64,000 nt of DNA, taken from positions 95,284 through 159,283 of the forward strand of contig JAISBU010000033.1 in assembly GCA_031266015.1 (NCBI GenBank), written 5' to 3'. Positions 27,879 through 38,694 of the stretch are shown piece by piece. The stretch's first letter is position 1; every line of letters starts with the position of its first letter. The notes below the pieces were generated by a model. The model was not told the origin of the DNA. It was given only the letters and a program-made list of their open reading frames with translations, and made no database searches. This DNA is from Prevotellaceae bacterium. Its GTDB lineage: Bacteria > Bacteroidota > Bacteroidia > Bacteroidales > UBA932. The position numbers were made by a program, and so were the translations under genes.

Positions 27879-30002
27879 ATGGCAAGAGACTTAGCATATA
27901 CACGTAATTTCGGGATTATGGCTCACATTGACGCCGGTAAAACAACTACCAGTGAGCGAATCCTTTACTATACCGGAAAAACACACAAAATTGGCGAAGT
28001 ACACGAAGGTAGCGCAACCATGGACTGGATGGTGCAAGAGCAAGAGCGTGGTATTACCATTACCTCTGCTGCTACTACCACCTTTTGGAACTACCGGGGC
28101 AACACCTACCACCTCAACCTTATCGATACTCCGGGGCACGTGGACTTTACCGTTGAGGTAGAGCGCTCGCTTCGCGTACTTGATGGTACTGTGGCAACAT
28201 TCTGCGCCGTAGGTGGCGTAGAGCCTCAGTCTGAAACCGTATGGCGTCAGAGCGAAAAATACCATGTGCCAAAGGTAGCTTACGTGAACAAGATGGACCG
28301 CGTTGGCGCGGATTTCTTTAGCGTAGTCAAAGAAGTCAAAGAAAAGTTGGGTGCAAATCCGGTACCCATCGTTCTCCCCATTGGTTCAGAAGATAAGTTT
28401 GCTGGCATTGTTGACCTGATTACCCGCAAGGCAATCATGTTCAACGATAGCAAAGAACAGGTAAATTATACTATTGAAGAAGTTCCTGCAGAAATGGCCG
28501 CAGAAGTTGATGAGTGGCGCGGGAAAATGATTGAGGCAATTGCTGAGTACAACGACACGCTGCTCGAAAAATTCTTCGAAAACCCAGACTCCATTACAGA
28601 GGACGAAATTATCGAAACCCTGCGTAAGGCAACAATCGGCATGTCAATTGTACCTATGATGTGTGGCGCTTCATTTAAGAACAAAGGCGTTCAGTACCTG
28701 CTGGACTCTATCGTTCGTTTCCTTCCCAGCCCGCTCGATAAAGGCGCGGTTGTAGGTCACAATCCCGAAAACCTGGAGGAAGAGATCTCTCGTAAGCCTG
28801 TTAGTACCGACCCGTTCTGCGGCTTGGCATTTAAGATTGCTACCGATCCGTTCGTAGGCCGTCTGGCATTCGTACGTGCATACTCAGGCCGTTTGGATGC
28901 AGGTTCGTACGTGTACAACCCACGTTCAGAGAAGAAAGAGCGTATTTCACGCTTGTACCAAATGCACTCCAACAAGCAAAACCCAATTGATTTCTTGGAA
29001 GCAGGAGATATCGGCGCATGTGTTGGGTTCAAGGATTTGCGTACCGGAGATACTGTTTGTGAAGAAAAAAATCCTATCGTACTTGAGTCAATGACCTTTC
29101 CCGATCCGGTTATTGGTTTGGCCGTTGAACCCAAGACACAAAAAGACCTTGATAAGCTGAGTATTGCACTTAGCAAGCTTGCCGAAGAAGACCCCACATT
29201 TACCGTGAAGTCTGACGAGGAAACCGGACAGACCGTTATTAGCGGCATGGGTGAGCTGCACCTCGAAATTATTGTTGACCGTTTGAAGCGCGAGTTTGGC
29301 GTAGAAATCAACCAGGGCGCTCCGCAAGTAAACTACAAAGAGGCTATCCGCGGCACAGTTGAGCACCGTGAAGTATTCAAAAAGCAAACCGGTGGTCGTG
29401 GTAAGTTTGCTGATATTATCGTTGAAATTTCACCCGCAGATGAAAATGTAGTTGGCCTGCAATTCGTTGATGTGGTTAAGGGAGGCAACATTCCTCGTGA
29501 ATTTATTCCTGCGGTAGAAAAAGGTTTCAAGTCGGCCATGGCAAATGGCGTACTTGCCGGCTATGAAATCCCTGCAATGAAAGTTACCTTGAAGGACGGC
29601 TCGTTCCACTCGGTTGACTCGGACGCGTTGTCGTTTGAGATCTGTGCTCGCGCAGCATTCCGTCACGCCTGTCCTAAGGCAAATCCGGTAATTATGGAGC
29701 CTGTTATGTCATTGGAGGTTGTAACCCCGGAAGAGTACATGGGCGACATTATCGGAGATTTGAACAAGCGTCGTGGTCAAATTCAAAACATGGACTCTAA
29801 GGGTAATGCTCGTGTCGTAAAGGCGGCAGTGCCGCTTTCAGAGCAGTTTGGCTACGTAACCGTGTTGCGCACGCTCAGCTCAGGTCGTGCAACCTCTACC
29901 ATGGAGTTCTCGCACTACTCAGAAGTTCCTGCGGCCCTGTCTAAAGAAATCATTGAGAAATCACAAGGCCGTCGAAAGAAAGACACTGACTTGGACGAAT
30001 AG
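27879..30002 (+). CDS. fusA: Elongation factor G
   Basis: Translational GTPase of 707 residues that drives translocation and, with RRF, ribosome recycling. G1 is AHIDAGKTT (near 15-23), G2 the RGITIT switch, G3 DTPGHVDF and G4 NKMD; domain IV begins near [14 protein letters not shown] and domain V near [15 protein letters not shown]. Domains II-V are complete. It belongs to the str operon between rpsG and rpsJ; tuf is not next to it, which is common in Bacteroidota. Confidence 0.97.
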   Translation: MARDLAYTRNFGIMAHIDAGKTTTSERILYYTGKTHKIGEVHEGSATMDWMVQEQERGITITSAATTTFWNYRGNTYHLNLIDTPGHVDFTVEVERSLRVLDGTVATFCAVGGVEPQSETVWRQSEKYHVPKVAYVNKMDRVGADFFSVVKEVKEKLGANPVPIVLPIGSEDKFAGIVDLITRKAIMFNDSKEQVNYTIEEVPAEMAAEVDEWRGKMIEAIAEYNDTLLEKFFENPDSITEDEIIETLRKATIGMSIVPMMCGASFKNKGVQYLLDSIVRFLPSPLDKGAVVGHNPENLEEEISRKPVSTDPFCGLAFKIATDPFVGRLAFVRAYSGRLDAGSYVYNPRSEKKERISRLYQMHSNKQNPIDFLEAGDIGACVGFKDLRTGDTVCEEKNPIVLESMTFPDPVIGLAVEPKTQKDLDKLSIALSKLAEEDPTFTVKSDEETGQTVISGMGELHLEIIVDRLKREFGVEINQGAPQVNYKEAIRGTVEHREVFKKQTGGRGKFADIIVEISPADENVVGLQFVDVVKGGNIPREFIPAVEKGFKSAMANGVLAGYEIPAMKVTLKDGSFHSVDSDALSFEICARAAFRHACPKANPVIMEPVMSLEVVTPEEYMGDIIGDLNKRRGQIQNMDSKGNARVVKAAVPLSEQFGYVTVLRTLSSGRATSTMEFSHYSEVPAALSKEIIEKSQGRRKKDTDLDE

Positions 30003-30041
30003 TAAACAATAGTAATTTGCCCAACCATATAGCATAACAAC

Positions 30042-30347
30042 ATGAGCCAAAGAATTAGAATAAAGTTGAAATCCTACGACCACAACTTAGTTGACAAGTC
30101 ATCGGAGAAAATCGTGAAAACGGTAAAAGCTACAGGCGCCTCAGTGAGCGGCCCTATTCCTTTGCCGACACAAAAGAAAATCTTTACCGTAAACCGCGCA
30201 ACTTTCGTAAACAAAAAGGCACGCGAGCAGTTCCAGCTATGCACCTACAAGCGCCTGCTGGACATCTACAGCTCTACGCCAAAAACGGTAGACGCTTTGA
30301 TGAAGCTTGAGCTGCCCAGTGGCGTTGAAGTTGAAATCAAGGTGTAA
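30042..30347 (+). CDS. rpsJ: 30S ribosomal protein S10
   Basis: 101 residues ([20 protein letters not shown]), standard S10 length; the loop [16 protein letters not shown] is conserved. S10 binds the 30S head and, with NusB, antitermination complexes. First S10-operon gene, 40 nt after fusA with no terminator between, so the two operons are probably transcribed together. Confidence 0.97.
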   Translation: MSQRIRIKLKSYDHNLVDKSSEKIVKTVKATGASVSGPIPLPTQKKIFTVNRATFVNKKAREQFQLCTYKRLLDIYSSTPKTVDALMKLELPSGVEVEIKV

Positions 30348-30469
30348 TATATTGATACATAAATGGTTAAGGCAGAAAAATAAACCCCGCAAGTCTTTCA
30401 TCTTTGCTCCGTGAAAAAGAAAAGTATTTTGGGTTGCTCCCAAGTTTTAAGCAAATATTATTAGTAAAC

Positions 30470-31099
30470 ATGGCAAAAATTATTGGCAAAAAAATCGGAA
30501 TGACATCCGTTTTCGGTCCAGATGGGAAGAACATCCCATGTACCGTTATTGAAGCTGGTCCATGTGTTGTTACGCAAGTTCGCACCGTTGAGAACGACGG
30601 TTACGCGGCGCTGCAGCTTGCCTATGACGAAAAAAAGGAAAAAAGTACTACCAAAGGTTTGCTTGGTCACTTTAAGAAGGCCAACACCACCCCAAAGAGT
30701 AAGGTAGCGGAATTCCCTGTTTTCGCAGGAAAAGACAACGCGGAGCTCGCTCTGGGAGATCAGGTAACAGTTGATCTATTCGTAGAAAATGACTGGGTAG
30801 ACGTGGTTGGAGAGTCCAAAGGCAAGGGCTTTCAAGGTGTGGTAAGGCGCCACAACTTTAGCGGAGTGGGAGGTCAAACCCACGGTCAGCACAACCGCCT
30901 TCGTGCTCCGGGCTCTGCAGGTGCATCATCGTACCCTTCACGCGTATTGCCGGGCCGCAAGCTTGGTGGGCGCATGGGTGGCGAGCGTGTAAAGGTAGTG
31001 AACCTTGTAATTGTAAAACTTATCCCCGAAAGCAACCTAATGCTGGTAAAAGGCTCGGTTCCGGGTGCAAAGGGCTCTTACTTACTAATTGAGAATTAA
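30470..31099 (+). CDS. rplC: 50S ribosomal protein L3
   Basis: 209 residues from [15 protein letters not shown]; this ATG (30470) is chosen because L3 proteins begin at the IGKKIGMT motif and the longer in-frame start adds an unconserved leader. The tip loop [18 protein letters not shown] reaches toward the peptidyl-transferase centre and holds the Gln often methylated by PrmB. The 122-nt gap after rpsJ contains CATCTTTGC at about 30399, a weak match to a -7 box that might be an internal promoter. Confidence 0.96.
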   Translation: MAKIIGKKIGMTSVFGPDGKNIPCTVIEAGPCVVTQVRTVENDGYAALQLAYDEKKEKSTTKGLLGHFKKANTTPKSKVAEFPVFAGKDNAELALGDQVTVDLFVENDWVDVVGESKGKGFQGVVRRHNFSGVGGQTHGQHNRLRAPGSAGASSYPSRVLPGRKLGGRMGGERVKVVNLVIVKLIPESNLMLVKGSVPGAKGSYLLIEN

Positions 31100-31105
31100 G
31101 GAATT

Positions 31106-31741
31106 ATGGAGTTGACAGTATACAGCATAGACGGTAAGGCTACATCAAAGAAAGTTACCCTTGATGATGCCGTGTTTGGTATAGAGCCAAACGACCATGC
31201 AATTTACCTGGATGTGAAGCAAATTCTTGCTAACGGGCGTCAAGGTACGCACAAAGCAAAACAAAGAGCCGAGGTAAGGTACAGTACCAGGAAGATTAAG
31301 CGCCAAAAAGGTACGGGAGGTGCACGTGCAGGCAGCATTAAGTCACCGGTATTTGTGGGTGGCGGCCGTATTTTCGGACCGGTTCCCCGCGACTACAGCC
31401 ACAAGCTTAACAAGAAGCAAAAGTCGCTGGCTCGTCGTAGCGCATTGACACAAAAGGCCTTGGGTAACAATATCAGGATAGTTGAAGATTTTTCTTACGA
31501 GGCTCCAAAGACAAAAGAGTTTTTGAAAACCTGGGATAACCTTAAGCTGGCCGGAAAAAAGTTGCTTATGGTGCTGCCCGAACCAAATAAAAACGTATAT
31601 TTGTCGTCCCGAAATTTGCCACAAGTAAAAACGCTAATCGCCTCAGATATAAATACTTACGACATTATGAATGCCAACGAATTGGTGCTCATGGAGAGTT
31701 CGGTAAGCGTAATTAACCAAATGTTTGGAGCGGCAGAATAA
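31106..31741 (+). CDS. rplD: 50S ribosomal protein L4
   Basis: 211 residues. The exit-tunnel extension is visible in the basic, Gly-rich segment around [17 protein letters not shown], and the C-terminal half has [15 protein letters not shown]. It starts 6 nt after the rplC stop. In gamma-proteobacteria L4 represses the S10 operon; whether that holds here cannot be read from the leader. Confidence 0.96.
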   Translation: MELTVYSIDGKATSKKVTLDDAVFGIEPNDHAIYLDVKQILANGRQGTHKAKQRAEVRYSTRKIKRQKGTGGARAGSIKSPVFVGGGRIFGPVPRDYSHKLNKKQKSLARRSALTQKALGNNIRIVEDFSYEAPKTKEFLKTWDNLKLAGKKLLMVLPEPNKNVYLSSRNLPQVKTLIASDINTYDIMNANELVLMESSVSVINQMFGAAE

Positions 31742-31761
31742 TAAAGAGGTGCAAAAACAAA

Positions 31762-32055
31762 ATGAGTACACAGCTAGTTAAGCCACTTATAACCGAGAAA
31801 ATGACGCTTCAGGGCGATAAGCTGAACCGTTACGGTTTTACCGTTAGCCCAAAGGCCAACAAGTTGGAGATTAAGAAAGCCGTTGAAGATATGTATGGTG
31901 TTAAGGTTGAAAGAGTTAACACCATGAACTATCGCGGTAAGAACAAGACTCGCTACACAAAGACTGGCATCCTGTCTGGCCGTGCGGTACACCGCAAAAA
32001 GGCAGTAGTTACTTTGGTCGAGGGAGACAAGATTGATTTTTACAGTAACATTTAA
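31762..32055 (+). CDS. rplW: 50S ribosomal protein L23
   Basis: 97 residues ([18 protein letters not shown]). It lies at the tunnel exit and is the docking point for signal recognition particle and trigger factor; the loop [17 protein letters not shown] is the conserved extension. Placed between rplD and rplB as in the canonical S10 operon. Confidence 0.96.
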   Translation: MSTQLVKPLITEKMTLQGDKLNRYGFTVSPKANKLEIKKAVEDMYGVKVERVNTMNYRGKNKTRYTKTGILSGRAVHRKKAVVTLVEGDKIDFYSNI

Positions 32056-32063
32056 AAAGCACC

Positions 32064-32888
32064 ATGGCGCTAAGAAAATTTAAGCCCGTAACGCCGGGTA
32101 CAAGACATAAGGTAATTTCCAGCTTCGAAGAAATTACCTGTACAACGCCTGAAAAGTCGTTGTTGGCTCCAATTAAAAGTTCAGGTGGCCGTAACAACCA
32201 AGGACGCATGACCATGCGTTACATAGGAGGCGGTCACAAGCGCATGTACCGTATTATCGACTTTAAGCGGGATAAAGACGGAATGGAGGCTACCGTAAAG
32301 ACGATTGAGTACGATCCAAACCGTAGCGCCCGCATCGCTCTACTGGCCTACACCGATGGCGAAAAACGTTACATCATTGCTCCGGTTGGTTTGACCGTTG
32401 GTCAAAAGATTGTATCAGGACGCGGCGTTGCACCGGAAGTGGGCAATACCCTGCATCTTTCAGAAATACCTTTGGGTACCATCATTCACAACATTGAGCT
32501 TATTCCCGGCCAAGGAGCTGCTATGGCACGCAGCGCCGGTACCTACGCTCAGCTGTTGGCTCGTGAAGGTAACCACGCCGTGTTGAAGTTGCCATCAGGC
32601 GAAACACGCCAAGTGCTGGTAGCCTGTCGCGCAACGGTAGGTTCAGTATCTAACCCCGATCACCAAAACGAATCACACGGTAAGGCCGGTCGTAAACGTT
32701 GGCTAGGTCGTCGTCCACGCAACCGCGGTGTGTCGATGAACCCGGTAGATCACCCCATGGGAGGCGGTGAAGGTAAGAACTCCGGAGGCCACCCACGTTC
32801 ACGTAAGGGCTTGCTTGCCAAGGGTAAGAAGACTCGTGATCCGAAGAAGACCACCTCAAAGTTCATCATTGAAAGAAGAAGGAAGTAA
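32064..32888 (+). CDS. rplB: 50S ribosomal protein L2
   Basis: 274 residues. The RNA-binding OB and SH3 folds are followed by the conserved C-terminal segment [20 protein letters not shown], which includes the histidine near 229 close to the peptidyl-transferase centre. Starts 8 nt after rplW. Confidence 0.97.
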   Translation: MALRKFKPVTPGTRHKVISSFEEITCTTPEKSLLAPIKSSGGRNNQGRMTMRYIGGGHKRMYRIIDFKRDKDGMEATVKTIEYDPNRSARIALLAYTDGEKRYIIAPVGLTVGQKIVSGRGVAPEVGNTLHLSEIPLGTIIHNIELIPGQGAAMARSAGTYAQLLAREGNHAVLKLPSGETRQVLVACRATVGSVSNPDHQNESHGKAGRKRWLGRRPRNRGVSMNPVDHPMGGGEGKNSGGHPRSRKGLLAKGKKTRDPKKTTSKFIIERRRK

Positions 32889-32909
32889 ACGATATAACCT
32901 AGCAACAAC

Positions 32910-33173
32910 ATGAGCCGTTCACTTAAAAAAGGACCATACATCGAGCCAAAGCTTGACAAGAAGGTAAGCGCAATGAATGCTTCCAAGAAAAAGGCCGTGG
33001 TAAAAACATGGGCACGCGCAAGCATGATTCCGCCCGATTTTGTAGGCCACACGTTGGCCGTACACAACGGTAACAAGTTTATTCCGGTGTACGTTACCGA
33101 GAACATGGTAGGACATAAGCTTGGCGAGTTTGCCCCAACCCGTACATTCAAGGGTCACTCAGGCAACCGTTAG
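32910..33173 (+). CDS. rpsS: 30S ribosomal protein S19
   Basis: 87 residues ([18 protein letters not shown]), ending in the conserved [18 protein letters not shown]. It sits in the 30S head with S13 and contacts the A-site tRNA region. 21 nt after rplB. Confidence 0.96.
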   Translation: MSRSLKKGPYIEPKLDKKVSAMNASKKKAVVKTWARASMIPPDFVGHTLAVHNGNKFIPVYVTENMVGHKLGEFAPTRTFKGHSGNR

Positions 33174-33214
33174 TAAGTAAAAAGAAATTGCAAACACGTA
33201 AATAGAAATCCGTA

Positions 33215-33646
33215 ATGGGTGCAAGAAAAAGATTAAGAGCTGAAGAGCTCAAGGCAGAGAAGAGGCAAGTGGTGGGAGCCGTGCTTCGCAATTGCCCTTC
33301 ATCGCCCCGCAAAATGAGGCTGATAGCCGACATGGTGCGCGGTGTTGAAGTAAATAAGGCGTTAGGAATGCTTAAGTTCTCAAAGAAACACGCCTCTATA
33401 GACTTGGAAAAACTCCTTAAGTCGGCCATCGCCAACTGGGAATCTAAAAACCAAGCAGATCGTAAGGACTTGGAGGATGGTAAGGTATACGTAAAAGAAA
33501 TTTGCGTAGACTTGGGCCGTGTACTTAAGAGAATTTCTCCGGCGCCACAAGGTCGTGCTTACCGTATCCGTAAGCGCTCAAACCATGTGAGCATCGTGCT
33601 TGACAACAAGAAAGTAACCGAAACCGTAACCGTAAAAGCAGCATAA
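33215..33646 (+). CDS. rplV: 50S ribosomal protein L22
   Basis: 143 residues, slightly longer than the E. coli protein because of an N-terminal basic extension (MGARKRLRAEELKAEKR). The beta-hairpin tip region DLGRVLKRISPAPQGRAYRI lines the exit tunnel, where changes give macrolide resistance in other species; it looks unaltered. Canonical position. Confidence 0.95.
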   Translation: MGARKRLRAEELKAEKRQVVGAVLRNCPSSPRKMRLIADMVRGVEVNKALGMLKFSKKHASIDLEKLLKSAIANWESKNQADRKDLEDGKVYVKEICVDLGRVLKRISPAPQGRAYRIRKRSNHVSIVLDNKKVTETVTVKAA

Positions 33647-33652
33647 TTAAGT

Positions 33653-34453
33653 ATGGGACAAAAAATTAACCCGATAAGCCATCGTCTAGGGATCATTCGT
33701 GGATGGGACTCAAACTGGTACGGTGGGAAAAACTATGGAGAAAGTCTTGTTGAAGATACAAAAATTCGTCGCTATTTAAACCAGCGTCTTGCCAAAGCAA
33801 GCCTGTCAAGAATAATTATTGAACGTACACTTAAGCTGGTTACCGTAACTATTAACACCGCTCGTCCGGGTATCATCATTGGTAAGGGTGGTCAAGAAGT
33901 TGACAAGCTTAAGGAAGAGCTGAAAAAGTTGACCGGTAAGGACGTTCAAATCAATATCTTTGAAGTAAAGCGTCCCGAACTTGATGCTGTAATTGTTGCC
34001 AACAACATTGCACGTCAGGTAGAGGGCCGTATATCCTACCGTCGTGCTATCAAAACAACCATGGCTTCAACCATGCGTTTGGGCGCCGAAGGTATTAAGG
34101 TACAAATTTCAGGTCGTTTGGGCGGCGCCGAAATGGCACGTTGCGAGACCATTAAAGAAGGTCGTATTCCACTACACACTATCCGTGCAGACATTGACTA
34201 TGCTTTGGGTGAAGCGCTTACCAAGGTAGGTTTGTTGGGTATTAAAGTTTGGGTTTGTAATGGCGAGGTATACGGAAAGCGTGACCTTAGCCCCAATGTG
34301 GGAACCAGCGTAAACAATTTCAGCGGCGGCGAGAACTCCGGAAGCGGTCGTGAAGGCGGCCGAGGCGATGGTCGTGGTAGAAGCCCGCGTGGTGGTGGCG
34401 ACAGGGGTCCACGCGCTGGCGGTGGCGATAGAAAGCGCCAAGCAAAGAAGTAA
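33653..34453 (+). CDS. rpsC: 30S ribosomal protein S3 with Gly/Arg tail
   Basis: 266 residues. The KH domain contains [19 protein letters not shown] and the C-terminal domain has [20 protein letters not shown]. After about residue 222 there is a 45-residue low-complexity tail of Gly, Arg, Asp and Ser (for example [20 protein letters not shown]), absent from the 233-residue E. coli protein. S3 helps form the mRNA entry channel, and the basic tail could contact mRNA or rRNA; that is inference. 6 nt after rplV. Confidence 0.96.
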   Translation: MGQKINPISHRLGIIRGWDSNWYGGKNYGESLVEDTKIRRYLNQRLAKASLSRIIIERTLKLVTVTINTARPGIIIGKGGQEVDKLKEELKKLTGKDVQINIFEVKRPELDAVIVANNIARQVEGRISYRRAIKTTMASTMRLGAEGIKVQISGRLGGAEMARCETIKEGRIPLHTIRADIDYALGEALTKVGLLGIKVWVCNGEVYGKRDLSPNVGTSVNNFSGGENSGSGREGGRGDGRGRSPRGGGDRGPRAGGGDRKRQAKK

Positions 34454-34477
34454 GAACGTTCTAAGTAAGTAGAAGAA

Positions 34478-34906
34478 ATGTTACAGCCTAAAAAAACGCA
34501 ATACAGAAGGGTACAAAAGGGCAAAATGAAAGGTAATGCTCAGCGCGGAAGCCAGCTGGCATTCGGATCATTCGGCATTAAGACCCTTGAGTCCTGCTGG
34601 ATTACCGGAAGGCAAATCGAAGCAGCTCGTCAGGCCATTACCCGCTACATGAAGCGTGAAGGTCAAATGTGGATTCGCATCTTTCCAGATAAGCCCATTA
34701 CCAAGAAGCCTGCTGAAGTCCGCATGGGTAAGGGTAAGGGTGCGCCAGAAGGGTTTGTTGCTCCGGTTACTCCGGGTCGCATGCTCTTCGAAGTCGAAGG
34801 AGTCCCTTTTGAGGTTGCTCAAGAAGCCTTGCGCCTTGGCGCTCAAAAGTTGCCAGTAACCACAAAGTTTGTAATCCGTCGTGATTACGTAATGGAAAAA
34901 GCCTAA
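34478..34906 (+). CDS. rplP: 50S ribosomal protein L16
   Basis: 142 residues ([19 protein letters not shown]). Conserved [20 protein letters not shown] and the segment [16 protein letters not shown] near the A-site tRNA elbow. Lies between rpsC and rpmC as usual. Confidence 0.97.
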   Translation: MLQPKKTQYRRVQKGKMKGNAQRGSQLAFGSFGIKTLESCWITGRQIEAARQAITRYMKREGQMWIRIFPDKPITKKPAEVRMGKGKGAPEGFVAPVTPGRMLFEVEGVPFEVAQEALRLGAQKLPVTTKFVIRRDYVMEKA

Positions 34907-34914
34907 GAAAAGCA

Positions 34915-35118
34915 ATGAAAACAGCAGAAATAAAAGAAATGACCGCCAAGGAAATCTTGGAAAAAGTTGAGCTTGAGAGAGCACAAGTGGCTAAAATGCG
35001 TTTGAACCACGCTATTTCGCCGTTAGAAAATCCGGTTAAGCTAAAGGAGAGCCGCAAGAATATTGCGCGTATGCTCACCATTCTTAGGCAACGAGAACTT
35101 AACGAAACTAAAAAATAG
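34915..35118 (+). CDS. rpmC: 50S ribosomal protein L29
   Basis: 67 residues, mostly two long helices (EIKEMTAKEILEKVELERAQ and NPVKLKESRKNIARMLTIL). It binds near the tunnel exit beside L23. 8 nt after rplP. Confidence 0.95.
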   Translation: MKTAEIKEMTAKEILEKVELERAQVAKMRLNHAISPLENPVKLKESRKNIARMLTILRQRELNETKK

Positions 35119-35127
35119 CACACAACG

Positions 35128-35397
35128 ATGGAAGCAACAGCTATAGAAAGAACCCTGAGAAAAGAACGGGTTGGAGTAGTAGTAAGCAACAAAATGGATA
35201 AGTCCATTGTAGTTGCCGTGCACCGTAAGGTAAAACACCCAATTTACGGTAAGTTCGTTAACCAAACGACTAAATTTGTGGCACACGACGAAAAAAACGA
35301 GTGCAGCGAGGGCGATACCGTAAAGATCATGGAAACTCGTCCGCTAAGCAAGAGCAAGCGTTGGAGACTAGTAGAAATTATTGAAAAAGTAAAATAA
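35128..35397 (+). CDS. rpsQ: 30S ribosomal protein S17
   Basis: 89 residues; OB fold with [18 protein letters not shown] and [20 protein letters not shown], then [18 protein letters not shown]. Primary binder of 16S rRNA in the 30S body. 9 nt after rpmC, 3 nt before rplN. Confidence 0.96.
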   Translation: MEATAIERTLRKERVGVVVSNKMDKSIVVAVHRKVKHPIYGKFVNQTTKFVAHDEKNECSEGDTVKIMETRPLSKSKRWRLVEIIEKVK

Positions 35398-35400
35398 GCA

Positions 35401-35766
35401 ATGATACAGCAAGAATCAAGACTACGCGTAGCCGACAATAGCGGCGCTAAGGAGGTGCTTTGTATCCGTGTACTGGGTGGTACACGCAGGCGTTATGCTT
35501 CTATCGGCGACAAGATTGTGGTAAGCGTAAAATCCGCACTACCCGGTGGCGATGCTAAGAAAGGTAGCGTTTCAAAGGCCGTGATTGTACGCACCAGCAG
35601 AGAGGTACGCCGTGCCGATGGGTCATACATCCGCTTTGACGACAACGCCTGCGTGTTGCTAAACAACCAGGGCGAAATCAAAGGAACCCGTATTTTTGGG
35701 CCGGTTGCCCGTGAACTTCGTGATAGCTACATGAAGATTGTTTCACTCGCTCCGGAAGTGCTATAA
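35401..35766 (+). CDS. rplN: 50S ribosomal protein L14
   Basis: 121 residues starting [19 protein letters not shown], the typical L14 opening, and ending in [10 protein letters not shown]. It forms intersubunit bridge B8 and binds the silencing factor RsfS. First gene of the spc block, continuous with the S10 block (3-nt gap). Confidence 0.97.
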   Translation: MIQQESRLRVADNSGAKEVLCIRVLGGTRRRYASIGDKIVVSVKSALPGGDAKKGSVSKAVIVRTSREVRRADGSYIRFDDNACVLLNNQGEIKGTRIFGPVARELRDSYMKIVSLAPEVL

Positions 35767-35786
35767 CAACAAAACCTATCAGCGAA

Positions 35787-36110
35787 ATGAGCAACATAAA
35801 GTTCAAAATAAAGAAAGGAGACACTGTTCTGGTAATAGCCGGTGACGACAAGGGTAAAAAAGGTCGTGTGCTGGAGATTATCACAGACAAGAATCGTGCT
35901 GTGGTAGAGGGTATTAACATGGTGTCGAAGCACACCAAACCTAACGCTAAGCATCCGCAAGGTGGAATCATTAAGCAAGAGGCTTCCCTTAACATTTCTA
36001 ACCTAATGCTGGTTGACGGTGCAGGTAACCCAACTCGTGTTGGTCGTCGTCTTGGCGAAAAAAACAAGCTGGTACGCTTTGCAAAAACAACCGGAGAAGA
36101 GATAAAGTAA
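35787..36110 (+). CDS. rplX: 50S ribosomal protein L24
   Basis: 107 residues; the KOW motif is in [20 protein letters not shown], followed by [12 protein letters not shown]. An assembly initiator of the 50S subunit. Its TAA overlaps nothing and rplE begins 1 nt after it, suggesting translational coupling. Confidence 0.96.
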   Translation: MSNIKFKIKKGDTVLVIAGDDKGKKGRVLEIITDKNRAVVEGINMVSKHTKPNAKHPQGGIIKQEASLNISNLMLVDGAGNPTRVGRRLGEKNKLVRFAKTTGEEIK

Positions 36111-36111
36111 A

Positions 36112-36711
36112 ATGGCAAAAACATCCAAACCACAAGTACAAGTGGACGCGCAGGGATATATTCCTACGCTTAAGAAAAAGTACAGAGAAGAAATTATTCC
36201 GGCTTTTTTGAAAGAGTTCGGATACAAAAGCGTAATGCAGGTTCCAAAGCTGGAAAAGATTGTGCTTAACCAGGGCGTGGGCGCCGCTACTGCCGACAAG
36301 AAGCTGGTAGACGTTGCCGCCGCTGAGCTTACGGCAATTACCGGTCAAAAGGCTTTGATAACGCGTGCCACCAAGGATATTTCAAACTTTAAGCTGCGTA
36401 AGGGTGTCGCCATTGGGGCAAAGGTTACCCTTCGTGATAAGAAGATGTATGAGTTCCTGGATAAATTGGTGTGCATTGCACTGCCTCGTATCCGTGACTT
36501 CCATGGTATCAATGATAAGCTGGATGGCAGAGGTAATTACAACCTGGGTATCAAGGAGCAAATCATTTTCCCTGAAGTAGATATTGAAAAGATCACCAAA
36601 ATTATGGGGCTGGAGATTACCTTTGTAACCACTACCCAAAAAGACGAAGAAGCTTACGCGCTGCTTCGCCACTTTGGTCTTCCGTTTAAGAACGCTAAAA
36701 AACAAGCATAA
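36112..36711 (+). CDS. rplE: 50S ribosomal protein L5
   Basis: 199 residues, about 20 more than E. coli L5 through an N-terminal extension ([20 protein letters not shown]) before the conserved [14 protein letters not shown]5 binds 5S rRNA and forms bridge B1b. Conserved segments [12 protein letters not shown] and [19 protein letters not shown] are present. Confidence 0.96.
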   Translation: MAKTSKPQVQVDAQGYIPTLKKKYREEIIPAFLKEFGYKSVMQVPKLEKIVLNQGVGAATADKKLVDVAAAELTAITGQKALITRATKDISNFKLRKGVAIGAKVTLRDKKMYEFLDKLVCIALPRIRDFHGINDKLDGRGNYNLGIKEQIIFPEVDIEKITKIMGLEITFVTTTQKDEEAYALLRHFGLPFKNAKKQA

Positions 36712-36715
36712 GACA

Positions 36716-36985
36716 ATGGCAAAGGAATCAATAAAGGCGCGCGAAGTAAAGCGTGCAAAGCTGGTAGCCAAGTATGCAGAGAAGCGCAAGGCTTTGAAAG
36801 AGGCCGGAAATTACGCCGCGCTGGCTCAGCTTCCAAAGAACTCTAGCGCCGTACGCCTGCACAACCGTTGCAAGCTTACCGGTCGTCCAAAAGGATACAT
36901 GCGCCAGTTTGGCATCAGCCGTATCACTTTCAGAGAAATGGCGAGCCAGGGTCTTATTCCGGGTATTACCAAGGCGAGCTGGTAG
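36716..36985 (+). CDS. rpsN: 30S ribosomal protein S14 (zinc-free type)
   Basis: 89 residues from [19 protein letters not shown] 36716 lies 4 nt after the rplE stop, and the longer in-frame start inside rplE is not used. It has only one Cys ([20 protein letters not shown]), so it is the C-minus form that needs no zinc. It is needed for 30S head assembly. Normally followed directly by rpsH, but here a foreign-looking gene intervenes. Confidence 0.96.
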   Translation: MAKESIKAREVKRAKLVAKYAEKRKALKEAGNYAALAQLPKNSSAVRLHNRCKLTGRPKGYMRQFGISRITFREMASQGLIPGITKASW

Positions 36986-37017
36986 CATAATTTTCGATTT
37001 ATGATTTGAAGTTAATC

Positions 37018-37245
37018 ATGAGTAGCAAAAGGTCAATCTATTTTTTTATACTTGCTATAGCATTGATAATTGTTGGCGCTATTGTTAAGTTAACATATAC
37101 AGAAACAAAATTATCTTTACCGTTATTTTTAGCGGGTATGTTAAGTTTTGTGGCAGGAGTAGTAAGCTTGATTACAATCGTAAATCATAAAAAAATAAAT
37201 CAACATTGGATATCGGGCGCGAGCTTGCGTAAGCAGCGGCGTTGA
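37018..37245 (+). CDS. Small membrane protein inside the ribosomal operon
   Basis: 75 residues from the ATG at 37018 (MSSKRSIYFFILAIALIIVG); the in-frame TTG at 37006 is less likely. Two membrane segments are visible, about 7-27 and 38-60 (LPLFLAGMLSFVAGVVSLIT), with a basic loop and tail, so it is a two-pass inner-membrane hairpin. The first helix faintly recalls GldL-type gliding-motor proteins, but the match is too short to name it. It lies between rpsN and rpsH, same strand, 32 and 22 nt away, and is more AT-rich than all its neighbours, suggesting later insertion. It would be co-transcribed with ribosomal genes. Function unknown. Confidence 0.65.
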   Translation: MSSKRSIYFFILAIALIIVGAIVKLTYTETKLSLPLFLAGMLSFVAGVVSLITIVNHKKINQHWISGASLRKQRR

Positions 37246-37267
37246 GGGTATCGAAAACTAATAAAAA

Positions 37268-37663
37268 ATGACTGATCCAATAGCAGATTTCTTGACCAGA
37301 ATTCGCAATGCCATTAAGGCTGGTCACAAGGTGGTAGAAATTCCCGCCTCAAACATTAAGAAGGAAATTACCCGCATTCTTCACGAAAAGGGGTACATCC
37401 TTAGCTACAAGTTTATTGAAGAGGGACCTCAAGGTTCTATTAAGATAGCGCTTAAGTATCATCCGGAAACGAAGCGTTCGGCCATTAAGAATTTGAAGCG
37501 CGTTTCCACTCCGGGTTTGCGCCGCTACGCTGATGTAGAAACCATGCCAAAAGTATTGAATGGTTTAGGTGTTGCTATCGTTTCGACATCAAAAGGCTTG
37601 ATGACAGATAAGGAAGCCCGCGTTCAAAATGTTGGCGGCGAGGTGCTTTGCTACATATATTAA
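37268..37663 (+). CDS. rpsH: 30S ribosomal protein S8
   Basis: 131 residues ([20 protein letters not shown]), ending in the conserved [10 protein letters not shown]. It binds the central domain of 16S rRNA and in E. coli represses the spc operon by binding its mRNA. Follows the inserted membrane-protein gene. Confidence 0.97.
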   Translation: MTDPIADFLTRIRNAIKAGHKVVEIPASNIKKEITRILHEKGYILSYKFIEEGPQGSIKIALKYHPETKRSAIKNLKRVSTPGLRRYADVETMPKVLNGLGVAIVSTSKGLMTDKEARVQNVGGEVLCYIY

Positions 37664-37736
37664 AAATATAAGAGTTTGATTTTCAGGGGTTTAACCCTGG
37701 AGTTTGAATTCTGAAACCATAAAATTCATAGCTTAA

Positions 37737-38297
37737 ATGTCACGTATTGGAAAATTGCCTGTAAACCTTCCCAAGGGTGTTACCGTAGCGGTAGGCGCTG
37801 ACAATGTGGTAAAGGTTAAAGGACCTCTGGGAGAACTTTCACAGGCGGTAGATAAGGATATCACCGTTGCCGTAGAGGGAGATCAAGTTAAGGTTACGCG
37901 CCCAACCGATCAGCCGCGCCACCGCTCTATGCACGGTTTATACCGCGCCCTTATCCAGAATATGGTAACGGGTGTTGCCACCGGCTACAGCAAAGAGCAA
38001 GAGCTGGTGGGTGTGGGCTACAAGGTAGAGGTTAAGGACCAAACGCTGGTATTTAACCTTGGTTTTTCACACGAAATACACTTCATGCTGCCTAAGGAAG
38101 TGAAAGCTGTAGCAGCAGAAATTAAGAAAGGAGAAAACCCCCGCTTGCAAATTACCTCTGCCGACAAGCAGCTGGTCGGTCAAGTGGCCGCAAAGATACG
38201 CTCGCTACGCAAGCCCGAGCCGTACAAGGGTAAAGGTATTAAGTTTGTTGGCGAACAGCTGCGTCGTAAGGCTGGTAAGTCAGCGGCATCTAAATAA
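37737..38297 (+). CDS. rplF: 50S ribosomal protein L6
   Basis: 186 residues (MSRIGKLPVNLPKGV). The C-terminal signature PEPYKGKGIKFVGEQLRRKA (about 155-175) is complete. It lies near the factor-binding stalk base. 73 nt after rpsH, a longer gap than most in this operon. Confidence 0.97.
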   Translation: MSRIGKLPVNLPKGVTVAVGADNVVKVKGPLGELSQAVDKDITVAVEGDQVKVTRPTDQPRHRSMHGLYRALIQNMVTGVATGYSKEQELVGVGYKVEVKDQTLVFNLGFSHEIHFMLPKEVKAVAAEIKKGENPRLQITSADKQLVGQVAAKIRSLRKPEPYKGKGIKFVGEQLRRKAGKSAASK

Positions 38298-38312
38298 TAG
38301 GAGGCAGTTTAA

Positions 38313-38687
38313 ATGGCATTATCAAAATCAGCAAGAAGAGAGCGTATTAAGTTCCGCGTTCGTAAGATTGTTAGCGGCACTGCCGAAAGACCTCGTCTTA
38401 CAGTGTTTAGAAGCAACGTTCAAATTTATGCTCAACTTATTGACGACGCCGCGAACAATGGCGTTGGCACTACGTTGGTAGCTGCCGGCTCAATAGAAAA
38501 GGGGCTGGCAGAGCAAGTAAAGGGCAAAACCAAGCAGGAAGTTGCTACCGTTGTAGGTAAGCTGGTTGCAGAGCGTAGCTTGGCAAAAGGTATCAACAGC
38601 GTGGTTTTTGACCGTAACGGATACTTGTACCACGGAAGAGTAAAATGTTTAGCAGAAGCAGCTCGTGAAGGCGGACTAAAATTCTAA
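38313..38687 (+). CDS. rplR: 50S ribosomal protein L18
   Basis: 124 residues; N-terminal basic [19 protein letters not shown] and the core [20 protein letters not shown], ending [20 protein letters not shown]. Binds 5S rRNA together with L5. Confidence 0.96.
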   Translation: MALSKSARRERIKFRVRKIVSGTAERPRLTVFRSNVQIYAQLIDDAANNGVGTTLVAAGSIEKGLAEQVKGKTKQEVATVVGKLVAERSLAKGINSVVFDRNGYLYHGRVKCLAEAAREGGLKF

Positions 38688-38694
38688 AAGACCT

